Notes under the pieces: model-generated
Seen by the model: the letters and a program-made list of their open reading frames with translations, nothing else
What the model was told of the DNA's origin: nothing
The model's database searches: none
Made by a program: the position numbers and the translations under genes
Shown: one piece after another, positions 8,348 through 16,619 of the stretch
How positions within the stretch are numbered: position 1 is the stretch's first letter
Layout: each line of letters begins with the position of its first letter
Assembly: GCA_041844735.1 (NCBI GenBank)
Contig: JBGZBP010000008.1
Span: forward strand, 1 to 64,000
DNA: 64,000 nucleotides
Direction of reading: 5' to 3'
From: CAJPNN01 sp041844735
GTDB lineage: Bacteria > Bacillota > Clostridia > Peptostreptococcales > Anaerovoracaceae

Positions 8348-8986
8348 ATGATTTCGATGACATATATATCTGCCGTACTGATGGCAGGCGGTATATATGA
8401 ACTGCTTAGGAAGGATTCAAGTCGGTTCGCAATTCCAAGAGATATATCGCAAAAGGCAGCCGGAAAAATAAAGGCTCTAACTAAATATATATTTAGGAAA
8501 CAGATAGAAAAAAGAAGAAACAGGATTGTAGACAGAGAAATTTTTGAAGCAATATCATATTTGAGAAATATCGTTATTGTGGGCAGGAATACGGACATAG
8601 GGTTGGACTATGTAATGCAGGCTTTGTGTGAAAACGGAGGTTTGTTGAGAGAGGCATTTGTAAACATGCTCTCCCTGATAAGAACGAACCAGCTGGATCG
8701 AGCGGAAGAATATTTTAACAGTTTTGCAGGTACGGATATAGCAAAGGATTTTTGCAGGCTTATAATCAAGTGGGACGATATTTCACAGAAAGATCTGCTT
8801 GAGACATTGATTTCATACGAAAAAGCCATAAAGGAGGCTATGATAACAAATGTGCGACGTCAGGATGAGTTGATAAGCAATTTGATATACATACCGGTAA
8901 TAATAAACGTTGTTTTGATATTTATAGATTTTCTTTGTGTCGCATTTTTCGTTGAACAAAGGGAAGCACTGAGCAGTGTGTTTTAA
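8348..8986 (+). CDS. TadC-like platform membrane protein
   Basis: The 212-residue product has a weak N-terminal hydrophobic segment, a helical cytoplasmic region (DREIFEAISYLRNI onward) and a strong C-terminal membrane helix (YIPVIINVVLIFIDFL). It is shorter than typical TadC (about 300 residues) and keeps mainly the second half of a T2SSF-like fold, so the call rests partly on its place after the TadB-like gene. GGGGAGGTG gives a strong ribosome binding site before the ATG at 8348. Confidence 0.6.
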   Translation: MISMTYISAVLMAGGIYELLRKDSSRFAIPRDISQKAAGKIKALTKYIFRKQIEKRRNRIVDREIFEAISYLRNIVIVGRNTDIGLDYVMQALCENGGLLREAFVNMLSLIRTNQLDRAEEYFNSFAGTDIAKDFCRLIIKWDDISQKDLLETLISYEKAIKEAMITNVRRQDELISNLIYIPVIINVVLIFIDFLCVAFFVEQREALSSVF

Positions 8987-9051
8987 TGCACGTAATAAAT
9001 ATAAATACGCTTATATCCAACTAAGCAAGTAATGATTGAGGGGGAGATTTA

Positions 9052-9234
9052 ATGAAACAGATTATAGTAATGGTTGCAATGGTGGTTTTAGGAATTGCGA
9101 TAGCAGGATTTATAGGACAGTATAAAGGAACTATTGAAAAAATGACAACAGATACGAATCAGAAAATGAAAACAAGTTGTCAATTTTCAAAAGTAAAAAC
9201 GGATGATACCTATGAATTGAAAATTTCGGGATAG
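9052..9234 (+). CDS. Small pilin-like protein 1 of the Tad-like locus
   Basis: A 60-residue protein beginning MKQIIVMVAM, with one hydrophobic helix (about residues 4-22) and a polar C-terminus. The start is fixed by a GAGGGGGAG site and an in-frame stop 15 bases upstream, so no longer leader peptide is possible. Its opening is nearly identical to that of the next gene and similar to the two after it. I infer a pilin-like or pseudopilin-like subunit from size, helix position and neighbours; no named family is recognised. Confidence 0.65.
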   Translation: MKQIIVMVAMVVLGIAIAGFIGQYKGTIEKMTTDTNQKMKTSCQFSKVKTDDTYELKISG

Positions 9235-9236
9235 AT

Positions 9237-9386
9237 ATGAAGCAGATAATAGTATTGGTTGCAATGATAGCTATAGGTATTTTCATATTTCAAATGGTTG
9301 CCGGAGATGGAGAAAATTCAATGAAGAGTACGGTCAAAACTGTATGGCAGCATGAAATAAAAGAGAAGGTGAGGCAGGAGCCATGA
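9237..9386 (+). CDS. Small pilin-like protein 2 of the Tad-like locus (49 aa)
   Basis: A 49-residue frame starts with ATG two bases after the previous stop and ends in ATGA overlap with the next gene. It opens MKQIIVLVAM, almost identical to its upstream neighbour, then has a short hydrophobic helix and a charged C-terminus ending VRQEP. Tandem duplication of the opening and the tight coupling on both sides argue that it is a real gene despite its length. The ribosome binding site is weak, so it probably depends on coupling. Confidence 0.65.
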   Translation: MKQIIVLVAMIAIGIFIFQMVAGDGENSMKSTVKTVWQHEIKEKVRQEP

Positions 9387-9802
9387 AACAGTTTATAGTT
9401 TTAATAGGGATACTTCCAATAATGATGCTGTTCATAATGCAGTTCGGGTTGACCCAAATTAACAACCATATGATTGCTACAGCTGAAGAGTATGTCTATG
9501 CGGCGAAAGAAACGGCAAAACAGGACGGATATTTTTCAGAGAAAAACATTTCGGATTTAAAAAATAAAATTGCTAAAGTATTTAAAGTGAGCCCTGATGA
9601 GATTCTAGTTGAAAATGAAAGAGTAATAAAATATAGAAAAAATTTTTTCGATGAAAGAGAAATGATCAATTACAGAGTCAGGATACCTATCAAAAAAATA
9701 ATGGCGGGAGCAAGGCTGCTGGGAATAAAAGATGATGATAACAAGGGATATTATGTAATATCGGGGACGGTAGCAAGTGAACTTTTGGAGCCGGAATCAT
9801 GA
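9383..9802 (+). CDS. Pilin-like/TadE-like protein 3 of the Tad-like locus
   Basis: The 139-residue protein opens MKQFIVLIGI, followed by one hydrophobic helix (residues 4-20) and an extracytoplasmic domain of about 115 residues. That layout matches minor pseudopilins such as TadE, although sequence identity is not obvious to me. The start overlaps the previous stop (ATGA) and the end overlaps the next start (ATGA). The segment TAEEYVYAAKETAKQDGY right after the helix resembles the post-helix region of TadE-type proteins. Confidence 0.6.
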   Translation: MKQFIVLIGILPIMMLFIMQFGLTQINNHMIATAEEYVYAAKETAKQDGYFSEKNISDLKNKIAKVFKVSPDEILVENERVIKYRKNFFDEREMINYRVRIPIKKIMAGARLLGIKDDDNKGYYVISGTVASELLEPES

Positions 9803-10191
9803 AAGGTATTATAGTTTTTTTCTCAATATTTATATTGGCACTCACAATTGTGGTCTACGATACGGACATGGGGGCTTATATGCAAAAACAGGAGAAAATA
9901 AAGGCACTGGCAGAAGATGCGGCGGCAGGGGCTGCGATGTATTTTCTGGAAGAAGACTATGGTAAGGGGATTTTCAAATTTAACAGGCAGGAAGGGCAAA
10001 AATTTATAGATTTTATATTAACGAATAAATTCCCCGGCGAGAAGATGAGCTATGAAATATTGTTTGATGAGGATGAAAAGGCACCATCCGTTACGGTAAG
10101 CATAAAAGTGGAAGGAAAGGATATGTTCCGACTCCCGTTTATAAAAGTGAACAGCATTGAACGAAAGGGAAAATACGAGTTGCCTATATAG
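9799..10191 (+). CDS. Pilin-like/TadE-like protein 4 of the Tad-like locus
   Basis: A 130-residue protein opening MKGIIVFFSI, with a hydrophobic helix at residues 3-21 and then a soluble domain containing an alanine-rich stretch (AEDAAAGAAMYF). It follows the same plan as its three upstream neighbours and is the last gene before a terminator. I infer a TadE/TadF-like minor subunit. Confidence 0.58.
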   Translation: MKGIIVFFSIFILALTIVVYDTDMGAYMQKQEKIKALAEDAAAGAAMYFLEEDYGKGIFKFNRQEGQKFIDFILTNKFPGEKMSYEILFDEDEKAPSVTVSIKVEGKDMFRLPFIKVNSIERKGKYELPI

Positions 10192-10207
10192 GTGTTTAAA
10201 AGCGTGT

Positions 10208-10283
10208 AAGGACTTTTCGATACTTGGGATGAATTACAACATAAGAATATGTTTTTCATACCGTTATCGATAGGTCCTTTTTC
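10208..10283 (+). terminator. Branched terminator after the Tad-like operon
   Basis: AAGGAC (10208-10213) and TCGATA (10217-10222) pair with TATCGA (10265-10270) and GTCCTT (10274-10279). An inner ACATA/TATGT hairpin sits in the loop, and a T run ends the element. It begins 16 bases after the last pilin-like gene. Confidence 0.7.
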
Positions 10284-10439
10284 TTATGAAATTTTTAAGA
10301 AATATAAGGCGACAATATGCTGTACAGCGATTATCTGTTGTGCTAAAATGTTGAGAAGTGTAAAAGAAATATAAATTTTTATGCTTAATTCTATTTTGCT
10401 TTAAGCAGCAGAAAAAAAAGAAAGAGGGGGTTAATTGTT

Positions 10440-11144
10440 TTGGGAAAAAAATTAACAACACTAAGATGGTTTGATGTTGTAATAGTAACAATTATTATGT
10501 TTACTGAGGGGATTTACAACTCAACAATTCAATTTTTAGCATTAAATAATAATGTAAAAACATTAGAGGAAAATTTATCTTTTTCAGCCTCAGATAATTA
10601 TCGGGCTTTGATGATGCAGAGTATATGGCTATTATTGGCATTTTTATACCTGTATTTCAGAAAATTTGATTTTTCGGTATGGACGGAAAAGATAAGATTG
10701 GAAAAGTGGCTTATTGTTAAGGTAGTTGGTATTTTTATTTTTGTTGCAGTTCTTATGGATATACAATATATGATAAGCTACAATGTTACTCCATACACTA
10801 CTCCGAGCATGGTGTATCCGGGTCAGGGGATGGATATATCACTTGTACTGTACTCATTGTTGAACGGTTTTTATGAAGAAATTTTCTTTTTGGGAGTATG
10901 TTTGACCGTAAACCCTAAATACGTTAAATGGTCATTTTTGTATTCACTGATTGTTAGATGCAGCTTCCATACATATCAGGGTCTTGGATCGGCAATTGCT
11001 TTAGGACTGATATTGGGAATATCTTATTATGTATTTTATAAAAAGATGAAGCCTCAAAATATGTTGCCGTTTTTCCTTTCGCATGCTATTGCGGATATGA
11101 TAGGTTTGTCGGTTATCTTTTATTTTTTTCAATTAATTCAATAA
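10440..11144 (+). CDS. CPBP-family intramembrane protease-like protein A
   Basis: The 234-residue multi-pass membrane protein has the CPBP (Abi/CAAX-protease-like) motifs in order: the glutamate pair in GFYEEIFFLG, the histidine in CSFHTYQG (FxxxH type) and a later histidine in FLSHAIAD. Family members are membrane glutamic proteases or are linked to bacteriocin self-immunity; the substrate here is unknown. The TTG start at 10440 follows an AGAGGGGG site. The arginine usually found after EExxx is not present in this copy. The upstream 250-base gap holds the Tad terminator and a weak extended -10 (TGCTAAAAT, ending 10348). Confidence 0.8.
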   Translation: MGKKLTTLRWFDVVIVTIIMFTEGIYNSTIQFLALNNNVKTLEENLSFSASDNYRALMMQSIWLLLAFLYLYFRKFDFSVWTEKIRLEKWLIVKVVGIFIFVAVLMDIQYMISYNVTPYTTPSMVYPGQGMDISLVLYSLLNGFYEEIFFLGVCLTVNPKYVKWSFLYSLIVRCSFHTYQGLGSAIALGLILGISYYVFYKKMKPQNMLPFFLSHAIADMIGLSVIFYFFQLIQ

Positions 11145-11157
11145 GGGGGTAGTTGTA

Positions 11158-12048
11158 GTGGATTTTATTAATGAAAGAGCTGCAGCACGTTATAAATTCA
11201 ATTTTTTTCTGTCATTTACTTTGGCATCGGCATTTATGGTTGCAGCGGATTTTATCATGATGGTGTATGATTATGCCGTGTTTTCATTAGTACCTAGGAC
11301 TGAATGGTCAGTAAACCTGGTAGAATTATCATCGTTTATTTTCATAACTCTGATAGTTGTCATATGGACGAGAAAAGTTGAAAAAGCAAGTTGGAAAAGC
11401 ATAGGTTTTACACGTAAAAAAGCCGGACTGAACTTCCTGCTCGGATGGGGTATAGGCGGAGGAATTCTGATATTTTGCGTTTTGGTAATGATGGCGCTCG
11501 GCGCAGTTGAAATTACAGGGATAAACTTTTCAGGGGGACTACTGTTAAGATTCATACCGATTGTCATAGTTTGGTCTATACAGGGCAATGCGGAAGAAGT
11601 TTTGGCACGTGGTTGGCTGTTCACAGCGGTTTCATCAAAGCACAATATTTTATTGGGGATTATTGTGTCGTCCGTTTTCTTTACAGTGTTGCACCTGGGA
11701 AACGACGGAATCGCTGTACTGCCTTTGTTGGATTTGGCATTGTTCGGTATTTTTGCAGCCTTACTTATGTTAAAGACGAAAAATATCTGGGTAATAAGCG
11801 GTTTTCATGCTTCGTGGAATTGCTTTCAAGGAAGCGTGTTTGCTTTTCCGGTGAGCGGGCATGCTGCAGGAGATGCATTTATAACTGTTAAGTCCAAGGG
11901 TGCAGAATGGCTGTCGGGCGGAAGCTTCGGTGTGGAAGGAAGTCTGGTATCCATACTGACTCAGCTTGTTATAATTTTATGGTTGAGTTATGATTTATTT
12001 ATAAAGCAGAAAATTCAGCTTGTTAGGAAACAGGAAGTAGGCTATTGA
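11158..12048 (+). CDS. CPBP-family intramembrane protease-like protein B
   Basis: The 296-residue multi-pass membrane protein carries a complete CPBP motif set: EEVLARGW (EExxxR), FTVLHLGND (FxxxH) and SGFHASWN (HxxxN). It starts with GTG after an AAGGGGGT site, 13 bases after CPBP protein A, so the two form a pair. The longer N-terminus carries extra membrane segments. Its last codons overlap the promoter of the thrS leader. Confidence 0.85.
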   Translation: MDFINERAAARYKFNFFLSFTLASAFMVAADFIMMVYDYAVFSLVPRTEWSVNLVELSSFIFITLIVVIWTRKVEKASWKSIGFTRKKAGLNFLLGWGIGGGILIFCVLVMMALGAVEITGINFSGGLLLRFIPIVIVWSIQGNAEEVLARGWLFTAVSSKHNILLGIIVSSVFFTVLHLGNDGIAVLPLLDLALFGIFAALLMLKTKNIWVISGFHASWNCFQGSVFAFPVSGHAAGDAFITVKSKGAEWLSGGSFGVEGSLVSILTQLVIILWLSYDLFIKQKIQLVRKQEVGY

Positions 12049-12073
12049 CAATGAGATGTAAATTTTATATCAT
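12045..12073 (+). promoter_or_regulatory. Promoter of the thrS T-box transcript
   Basis: TTGACA (12045-12050), 17 bases, TATCAT (12068-12073). It overlaps the stop codon of the preceding CPBP gene and lies about 25 bases before the recognisable T-box leader. Confidence 0.78.
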
Positions 12074-12094
12074 TATTATAAAGAACAATATTTA

Positions 12095-12303
12095 CAATGC
12101 GTTGACGAGAAAAGTAGCTTGACGGAATCGATTTTCAGAGAGAGATTGCATAGCTGGGAGCAATTTTAATCGAGGTCGGGTGAAAAACCACCTCTGAGCA
12201 GCAGATTATCTGCCGGCAGTATACATGTCGTTATTCTAATGAGTATAAAATTGGGTGGAACCACAGTACGCTGTCCCAAGTGTTGTTTGCACTTGGGTTT
12301 TTT
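12095..12303 (+). promoter_or_regulatory. Threonine T-box leader with intrinsic terminator
   Basis: The leader shows the GAGAAAAGTAG element of stem I, a distal AGAGAGA loop, the T-box sequence GGGTGGAACCACAG (12253-12266) and a terminator, CCCAAGTG (12275-12282) pairing with CACTTGGG (12290-12297) plus a T run. An ACC threonine codon at 12187-12189 lies where the specifier is expected and agrees with the downstream gene. By family knowledge, uncharged tRNA-Thr binding stabilises the antiterminator and lets thrS be transcribed. The specifier assignment is by eye. Confidence 0.92.
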
Positions 12304-12346
12304 ATTTTTTATAAGAAGAATGTCAATAAGGGCAATGGAGGTCAAG

Positions 12347-14254
12347 ATGATTAATGTGAAATTACAGGACGGCAAGGTCATTGAGGTCGTAGCGGGAGAG
12401 AAAATAATAGATATAATAAAAAAGATTTCAAACAGCTTGGCAAAGGAGGCTGTTTCGGCTATATTGAATGGCGAAACGGTTTCATTGGAAGAAACTGTAG
12501 AGGAAGATTCGGATCTTGAGATATTAAAGTTTGACGATGAGAGAGCAAAAGATGCATTCAGACATACATCATCACATATACTCGCTCAGGCGGTGAAGAG
12601 ACTGTATCCGGAGGCGAAACTCGGTATAGGGCCGTCAATAGAAAACGGATTTTATTATGATTTTGATATGGAACACAGGCTTACAGATGATGACCTTAAG
12701 AAGATAGAAAAGGAAATGAAAAAGATTGTTGAATCGAACTATCCTCTTGAGAAGTTTGTGCTCCCGAGAGATGAAGCGATTAAGTTCATGAAGGAAAAAT
12801 CGGAAGAATACAAAGTTGAGTTAATCAACGATTTGCCGGAAGATGAGGAAATATCGTTTTATAAACAAGGGGATTTCACTGATTTGTGTGCAGGTCCTCA
12901 TGTGAGTAAGACGGGACAAATAAAAGCCTTTAAGCTTATGAGCGTGGCGGGAGCATACTGGAGAGGAAGCGAGAAGAACAAGATGCTTCAAAGGGTATAT
13001 GCCACATCGTTTCCAAAGCAGAAAGAACTTGATGAATACATAGAAAAATTGGAAGAAGCCAAGAAGCGTGACCATAGGAAAATAGGCAAAGAGATGGATT
13101 TGTTCGCAATAATGGAAGAGGGTCCCGGATTCCCGTTCTTTTTCCCTAAAGGAATGATAATAAGAGATGAATTGGAAAGATTCTGGAGAAAGGAGCACCA
13201 CAAAAGAGGATATCAGGAAATAAAAACACCTCTAATTTTAAATGAACAGTTGTGGCACACATCCGGACATTGGGATCATTATCAGGACAATATGTACTTT
13301 ACTAAAATTGATGATGGGGATTATGCAATAAAGCCTATGAATTGTCCGGGAGCAATGTTATCATATAAGAGACGTATGTACAGCTACCGAGATTTACCTA
13401 TAAGGTTGTGTGAAATGGGACAGGTACATAGGCATGAGCTTTCGGGAGCATTGCACGGGCTTATGAGAGTTCGTACTTTTACTCAGGACGATGCACATAT
13501 ATTTATGCTCCCGGAGCAGATAAAGGATGAGATTATAGGTGTAATTGATTTTATAGATTATGTTTATAAATTGTTTGAATTCAAATATCATATTGAGCTT
13601 TCAACACGTCCTGAAGATTTTATGGGCAATGCGGAAGAGTGGGATATGGCGGAAAATGCTTTGAAGGAAGCAATGGAAGAAAAAAACATTCCATATATAA
13701 TAAATGAGGGTGATGGAGCATTTTACGGACCTAAGCTGGATTTCCATTTGGAGGACTGTCTGGGACGTACTTGGCAGTGCGGGACTATACAGCTGGACTT
13801 CCAGATGCCGCAGCGTTTTGATTTGACATATGTGGGAAGTGACGGTGAAAAACATCGTCCTGTCATGATACACAGGGTGGTGTTCGGATCAATCGAGAGG
13901 TTTATAGGTATACTGATAGAGCATTTCGCAGGCAAATTCCCTCTTTGGTTGGCACCGGTACAGGTTAATCTGCTTACAGTTACCGAAAAATTTGCACCTT
14001 TTGCATTGGAACTTGCGGATAGAATGCGAGATGCAGGGATAAGGTGCGAGGCTGATGTGAGAAATGAAAAAATAGGATATAAGATTCGAGAAGCCAGAAA
14101 CGCAAGAAATTCGTACATATGTGTGATAGGTGAAAAGGAAGTTGAAGATAATACTTTGCAAGTCAGGTCGATAAAACAGGGAGAACTGGGCAGTATAGAC
14201 ATAGATGACTTTATTAAAAAGCTCCTTGATGAGATAAAAGCAAAGCAAGCATAG
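12347..14254 (+). CDS. thrS: Threonyl-tRNA synthetase
   Basis: Charges tRNA-Thr with threonine. The 635-residue product has the full bacterial layout: N-terminal TGS domain, editing domain with HTSSHILAQA, class II catalytic core with MNCPGAM and RTFTQDDAHIF, and a C-terminal anticodon-binding domain. The start is the ATG at 12347 after GGAGG; the frame's upstream extension runs into the T-box terminator and is not coding. A threonine T-box leader controls it. Confidence 0.97.
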   Translation: MINVKLQDGKVIEVVAGEKIIDIIKKISNSLAKEAVSAILNGETVSLEETVEEDSDLEILKFDDERAKDAFRHTSSHILAQAVKRLYPEAKLGIGPSIENGFYYDFDMEHRLTDDDLKKIEKEMKKIVESNYPLEKFVLPRDEAIKFMKEKSEEYKVELINDLPEDEEISFYKQGDFTDLCAGPHVSKTGQIKAFKLMSVAGAYWRGSEKNKMLQRVYATSFPKQKELDEYIEKLEEAKKRDHRKIGKEMDLFAIMEEGPGFPFFFPKGMIIRDELERFWRKEHHKRGYQEIKTPLILNEQLWHTSGHWDHYQDNMYFTKIDDGDYAIKPMNCPGAMLSYKRRMYSYRDLPIRLCEMGQVHRHELSGALHGLMRVRTFTQDDAHIFMLPEQIKDEIIGVIDFIDYVYKLFEFKYHIELSTRPEDFMGNAEEWDMAENALKEAMEEKNIPYIINEGDGAFYGPKLDFHLEDCLGRTWQCGTIQLDFQMPQRFDLTYVGSDGEKHRPVMIHRVVFGSIERFIGILIEHFAGKFPLWLAPVQVNLLTVTEKFAPFALELADRMRDAGIRCEADVRNEKIGYKIREARNARNSYICVIGEKEVEDNTLQVRSIKQGELGSIDIDDFIKKLLDEIKAKQA

Positions 14255-14284
14255 AAATTATTGTAAGTATTGCGGGGGACAGAA

Positions 14285-14938
14285 ATGAGTAAATTGATAG
14301 AAAAACAAAAGATTTTCTCACTTATAGAGCCTTTTGCTGAAAAAGACATACTTGAGAAGGGTCAATCAATTGACAGAGTGGATAAGATGCTTCCGTTCAC
14401 ATATCTTGCATCCGGCACGGTAAGGGTATTTATGGAGTCGGATGATGAAGAAAAGAGATGCTGTATAGAGGTATCGGAAGGAGAGTTTTTAGGGGAAACC
14501 ACTTATTATGACTGTGATTTCAAAGAAATAGTGGTAATTGCTCTCAAAGAATGTCATATAATGACCGTACCGCACGAGAATCTTTTGAATTTGAAGAAAA
14601 AAGTGCCGGAGATAGAAGCTAATATATATGAATCACTGGGCAAGAAGGTGAGACATTTGGCAGCGGCGGGAAAAAGCAAGCGTATGGGAATTGTGAAGAG
14701 ACTGGCTGCGGCTTTGTTGATGCTCTCGGATGGATTGGAAGCACGGTATGGTGATGAAACATGGGCGATATTGAAGTGCACGAGAGAAGACGTAGCACTT
14801 ATTGCAAAAACCGGAGTCAGTACCGCAACTGCCGAGTTGAAACAGATGCAGGTAAACGGTATTCTTAACAGCATGTTTAAAAGGATAGAGATTAGAAATT
14901 TAAAAGCACTATACGATATACTGGAAGATAGAAAGTAA
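14285..14938 (+). CDS. Crp/Fnr-family transcription regulator
   Basis: The 217-residue protein has an N-terminal cyclic-nucleotide-binding-like beta roll (with GEFLGET near residues 67-73) and a C-terminal winged helix-turn-helix (REDVALIAKTGVSTATAELKQ). The recognition helix departs from the usual VSRxTVSR pattern. I see no N-terminal cysteine cluster of the Fnr iron-sulfur kind. The ligand and targets are unknown. ATG at 14285 after GGGGGAC, 30 bases after thrS. Confidence 0.85.
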   Translation: MSKLIEKQKIFSLIEPFAEKDILEKGQSIDRVDKMLPFTYLASGTVRVFMESDDEEKRCCIEVSEGEFLGETTYYDCDFKEIVVIALKECHIMTVPHENLLNLKKKVPEIEANIYESLGKKVRHLAAAGKSKRMGIVKRLAAALLMLSDGLEARYGDETWAILKCTREDVALIAKTGVSTATAELKQMQVNGILNSMFKRIEIRNLKALYDILEDRK

Positions 14939-14966
14939 AAAGGATAAAAAAGGGGATAGGATTGAG

Positions 14967-16592
14967 ATGAATAAAAAAATTACAATTATGTTTTTGGCAG
15001 TTGCCATGATATTCGCAACCTTAGTCGGCGGGCTTGAGGCATTTGCAGTTTCCAACATGCAGGAAAAACCGCAGCTTATGATTGACGGAAATATTGTGAA
15101 TTTCCGAGAAGGATTGGGAACACCGTTTGTGGATGCAAACTACAGGACACAGGTACCGTTGCGAGGAGCAATGGAAGCATTCGGAGCGGAAGTTTCATGG
15201 GATCAGAATGCAGCTCAGGCAGTGATAAGCAAGGGTGGAATAACTGTTATTGTACCTCTTTGGGCATCATATATATTAAAAGACGGCATGAGAATAAACA
15301 ACGATACTATGTCAGTTGCTATACAGGAGAGGATATACCTGCCTATCAGAGCTGTTTTGGAAGCATTCGGAGCGACAGTTTCTTATGATTATGTAAAAAG
15401 GACTGTTGTGGTAAGTTCAAATGATAACGGAAAAACCTCGCAGGGTTCCGCTCAAAATATTAATATCGCAAACAAAGCAAATATCGGCAGATTGCAGCCC
15501 GGTACGAATACTGAAATGAAGGCTATGTGGATTTCATATTTGGAATTTCAGAACATGCCGAAGTCAAAAAATGCTTTTCAGGCATCGGTAGATAAAATGT
15601 TTGATGATATAAAGAGTATGAAAATGAATTCTGTGATAGTGCAGGTAAGACCGTTTGCAGATGCAATGTATCCTTCAAAATATTTTCCATGGTCGAAATA
15701 TGCCGGAGGGGTTACAGGGGTAAATCCGGGATATGACCCTACAGAGTATATGGTTAAAGCTGCTCATGACAGAGGTTTGGAGTTTCATGCATGGATAAAT
15801 CCTTACAGGATAGGTTCAAATGTTGGCGGAAGCATCATGTCGGATCCGAGATATGCAGATTGGGAATCGAGAAGATTGATCATAAAACATAATTCGTCAT
15901 ACTATTTTAATCCTGCAAGTGTTGAGGCAAGAAACTTAATAATATCAGGTGTTAAGGAGATAATTGAAAGCTATCCGGTGGAAGGAATACACTTTGATGA
16001 CTATTTCTACCCATCCTTGGGGGGAGGCAGTTTTGATCAGACAGAATATGAACAAAGCGGTTCAAATCTGAGCCTTGCTGCATGGAGAAGAGAAAATGTC
16101 AGTGCACTGGTGTCAGGGTGTTACAGTGTTGTTAAGGCAACAAATCCGAATGTGGTGTTTGGTATAAGCCCGGCAGGGAACATAGATAATCTGAAAAGCA
16201 GTTCGTCACACTTTGTTGACATTGACAGATGGATGTCTCAGTCAGGGTATGTTGATTATATTATGCCGCAGCTTTACTGGGGATTTGAAGCTAAAAATTC
16301 TCGGGGAAATATTGCGGGCTGGGCATACGAAAATAATTTGAGCCGATGGATAGGATTGAAAAATAAGGGGAATGTAAAACTTTATGTTGGTCTCAGTCTG
16401 TCTTATGCGGGGAAACCTACGAGAGACGGAAACAGCGTTTCTGAGTGGTTGAGATACAATGACATAGTGTCCAGGCAGGTAATGCATGCCAGAGGAACAG
16501 GAAGTGTATCGGGATTCGCATTTTTCAGATATGATATATTTAAAGATTCTTTGGCAAGCAAAGAAGTGACAAATTTGATAAGTATAATTTAA
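14967..16592 (+). CDS. Secreted copper-amine-oxidase-N plus GHL10 (glycosyl-hydrolase-like) protein
   Basis: The 541-residue protein has a signal peptide (residues 1-27, ending about EAFA), a domain with the two repeated motifs RGAMEAFGAEVSWD and RAVLEAFGATVSYD typical of the copper amine oxidase N-terminal domain (about residues 35-150), and a GHL10-type barrel (formerly DUF187) from about 185 to the end, with IHFDDYFYP and MPQLYWG motifs. Such proteins are predicted to act on cell-wall or surface glycans outside the cell. The substrate is unknown. Confidence 0.88.
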   Translation: MNKKITIMFLAVAMIFATLVGGLEAFAVSNMQEKPQLMIDGNIVNFREGLGTPFVDANYRTQVPLRGAMEAFGAEVSWDQNAAQAVISKGGITVIVPLWASYILKDGMRINNDTMSVAIQERIYLPIRAVLEAFGATVSYDYVKRTVVVSSNDNGKTSQGSAQNINIANKANIGRLQPGTNTEMKAMWISYLEFQNMPKSKNAFQASVDKMFDDIKSMKMNSVIVQVRPFADAMYPSKYFPWSKYAGGVTGVNPGYDPTEYMVKAAHDRGLEFHAWINPYRIGSNVGGSIMSDPRYADWESRRLIIKHNSSYYFNPASVEARNLIISGVKEIIESYPVEGIHFDDYFYPSLGGGSFDQTEYEQSGSNLSLAAWRRENVSALVSGCYSVVKATNPNVVFGISPAGNIDNLKSSSSHFVDIDRWMSQSGYVDYIMPQLYWGFEAKNSRGNIAGWAYENNLSRWIGLKNKGNVKLYVGLSLSYAGKPTRDGNSVSEWLRYNDIVSRQVMHARGTGSVSGFAFFRYDIFKDSLASKEVTNLISII

Positions 16593-16619
16593 AATATTTT
16601 TAGCAGGAGGTAATCTCAT

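Noticed and set aside
10381..10411. Hairpin TGCTTAA/TTAAGCA as a possible riboswitch or terminator
   Set aside because: It is a simple seven-base stem without a T run or any conserved aptamer core. I see no basis for a function.
13723..14349. Long minus-strand frame of 208 codons
   Set aside because: It lies opposite thrS and the Crp/Fnr gene, has no ribosome binding site and encodes low-complexity sequence; a shadow of coding frames.
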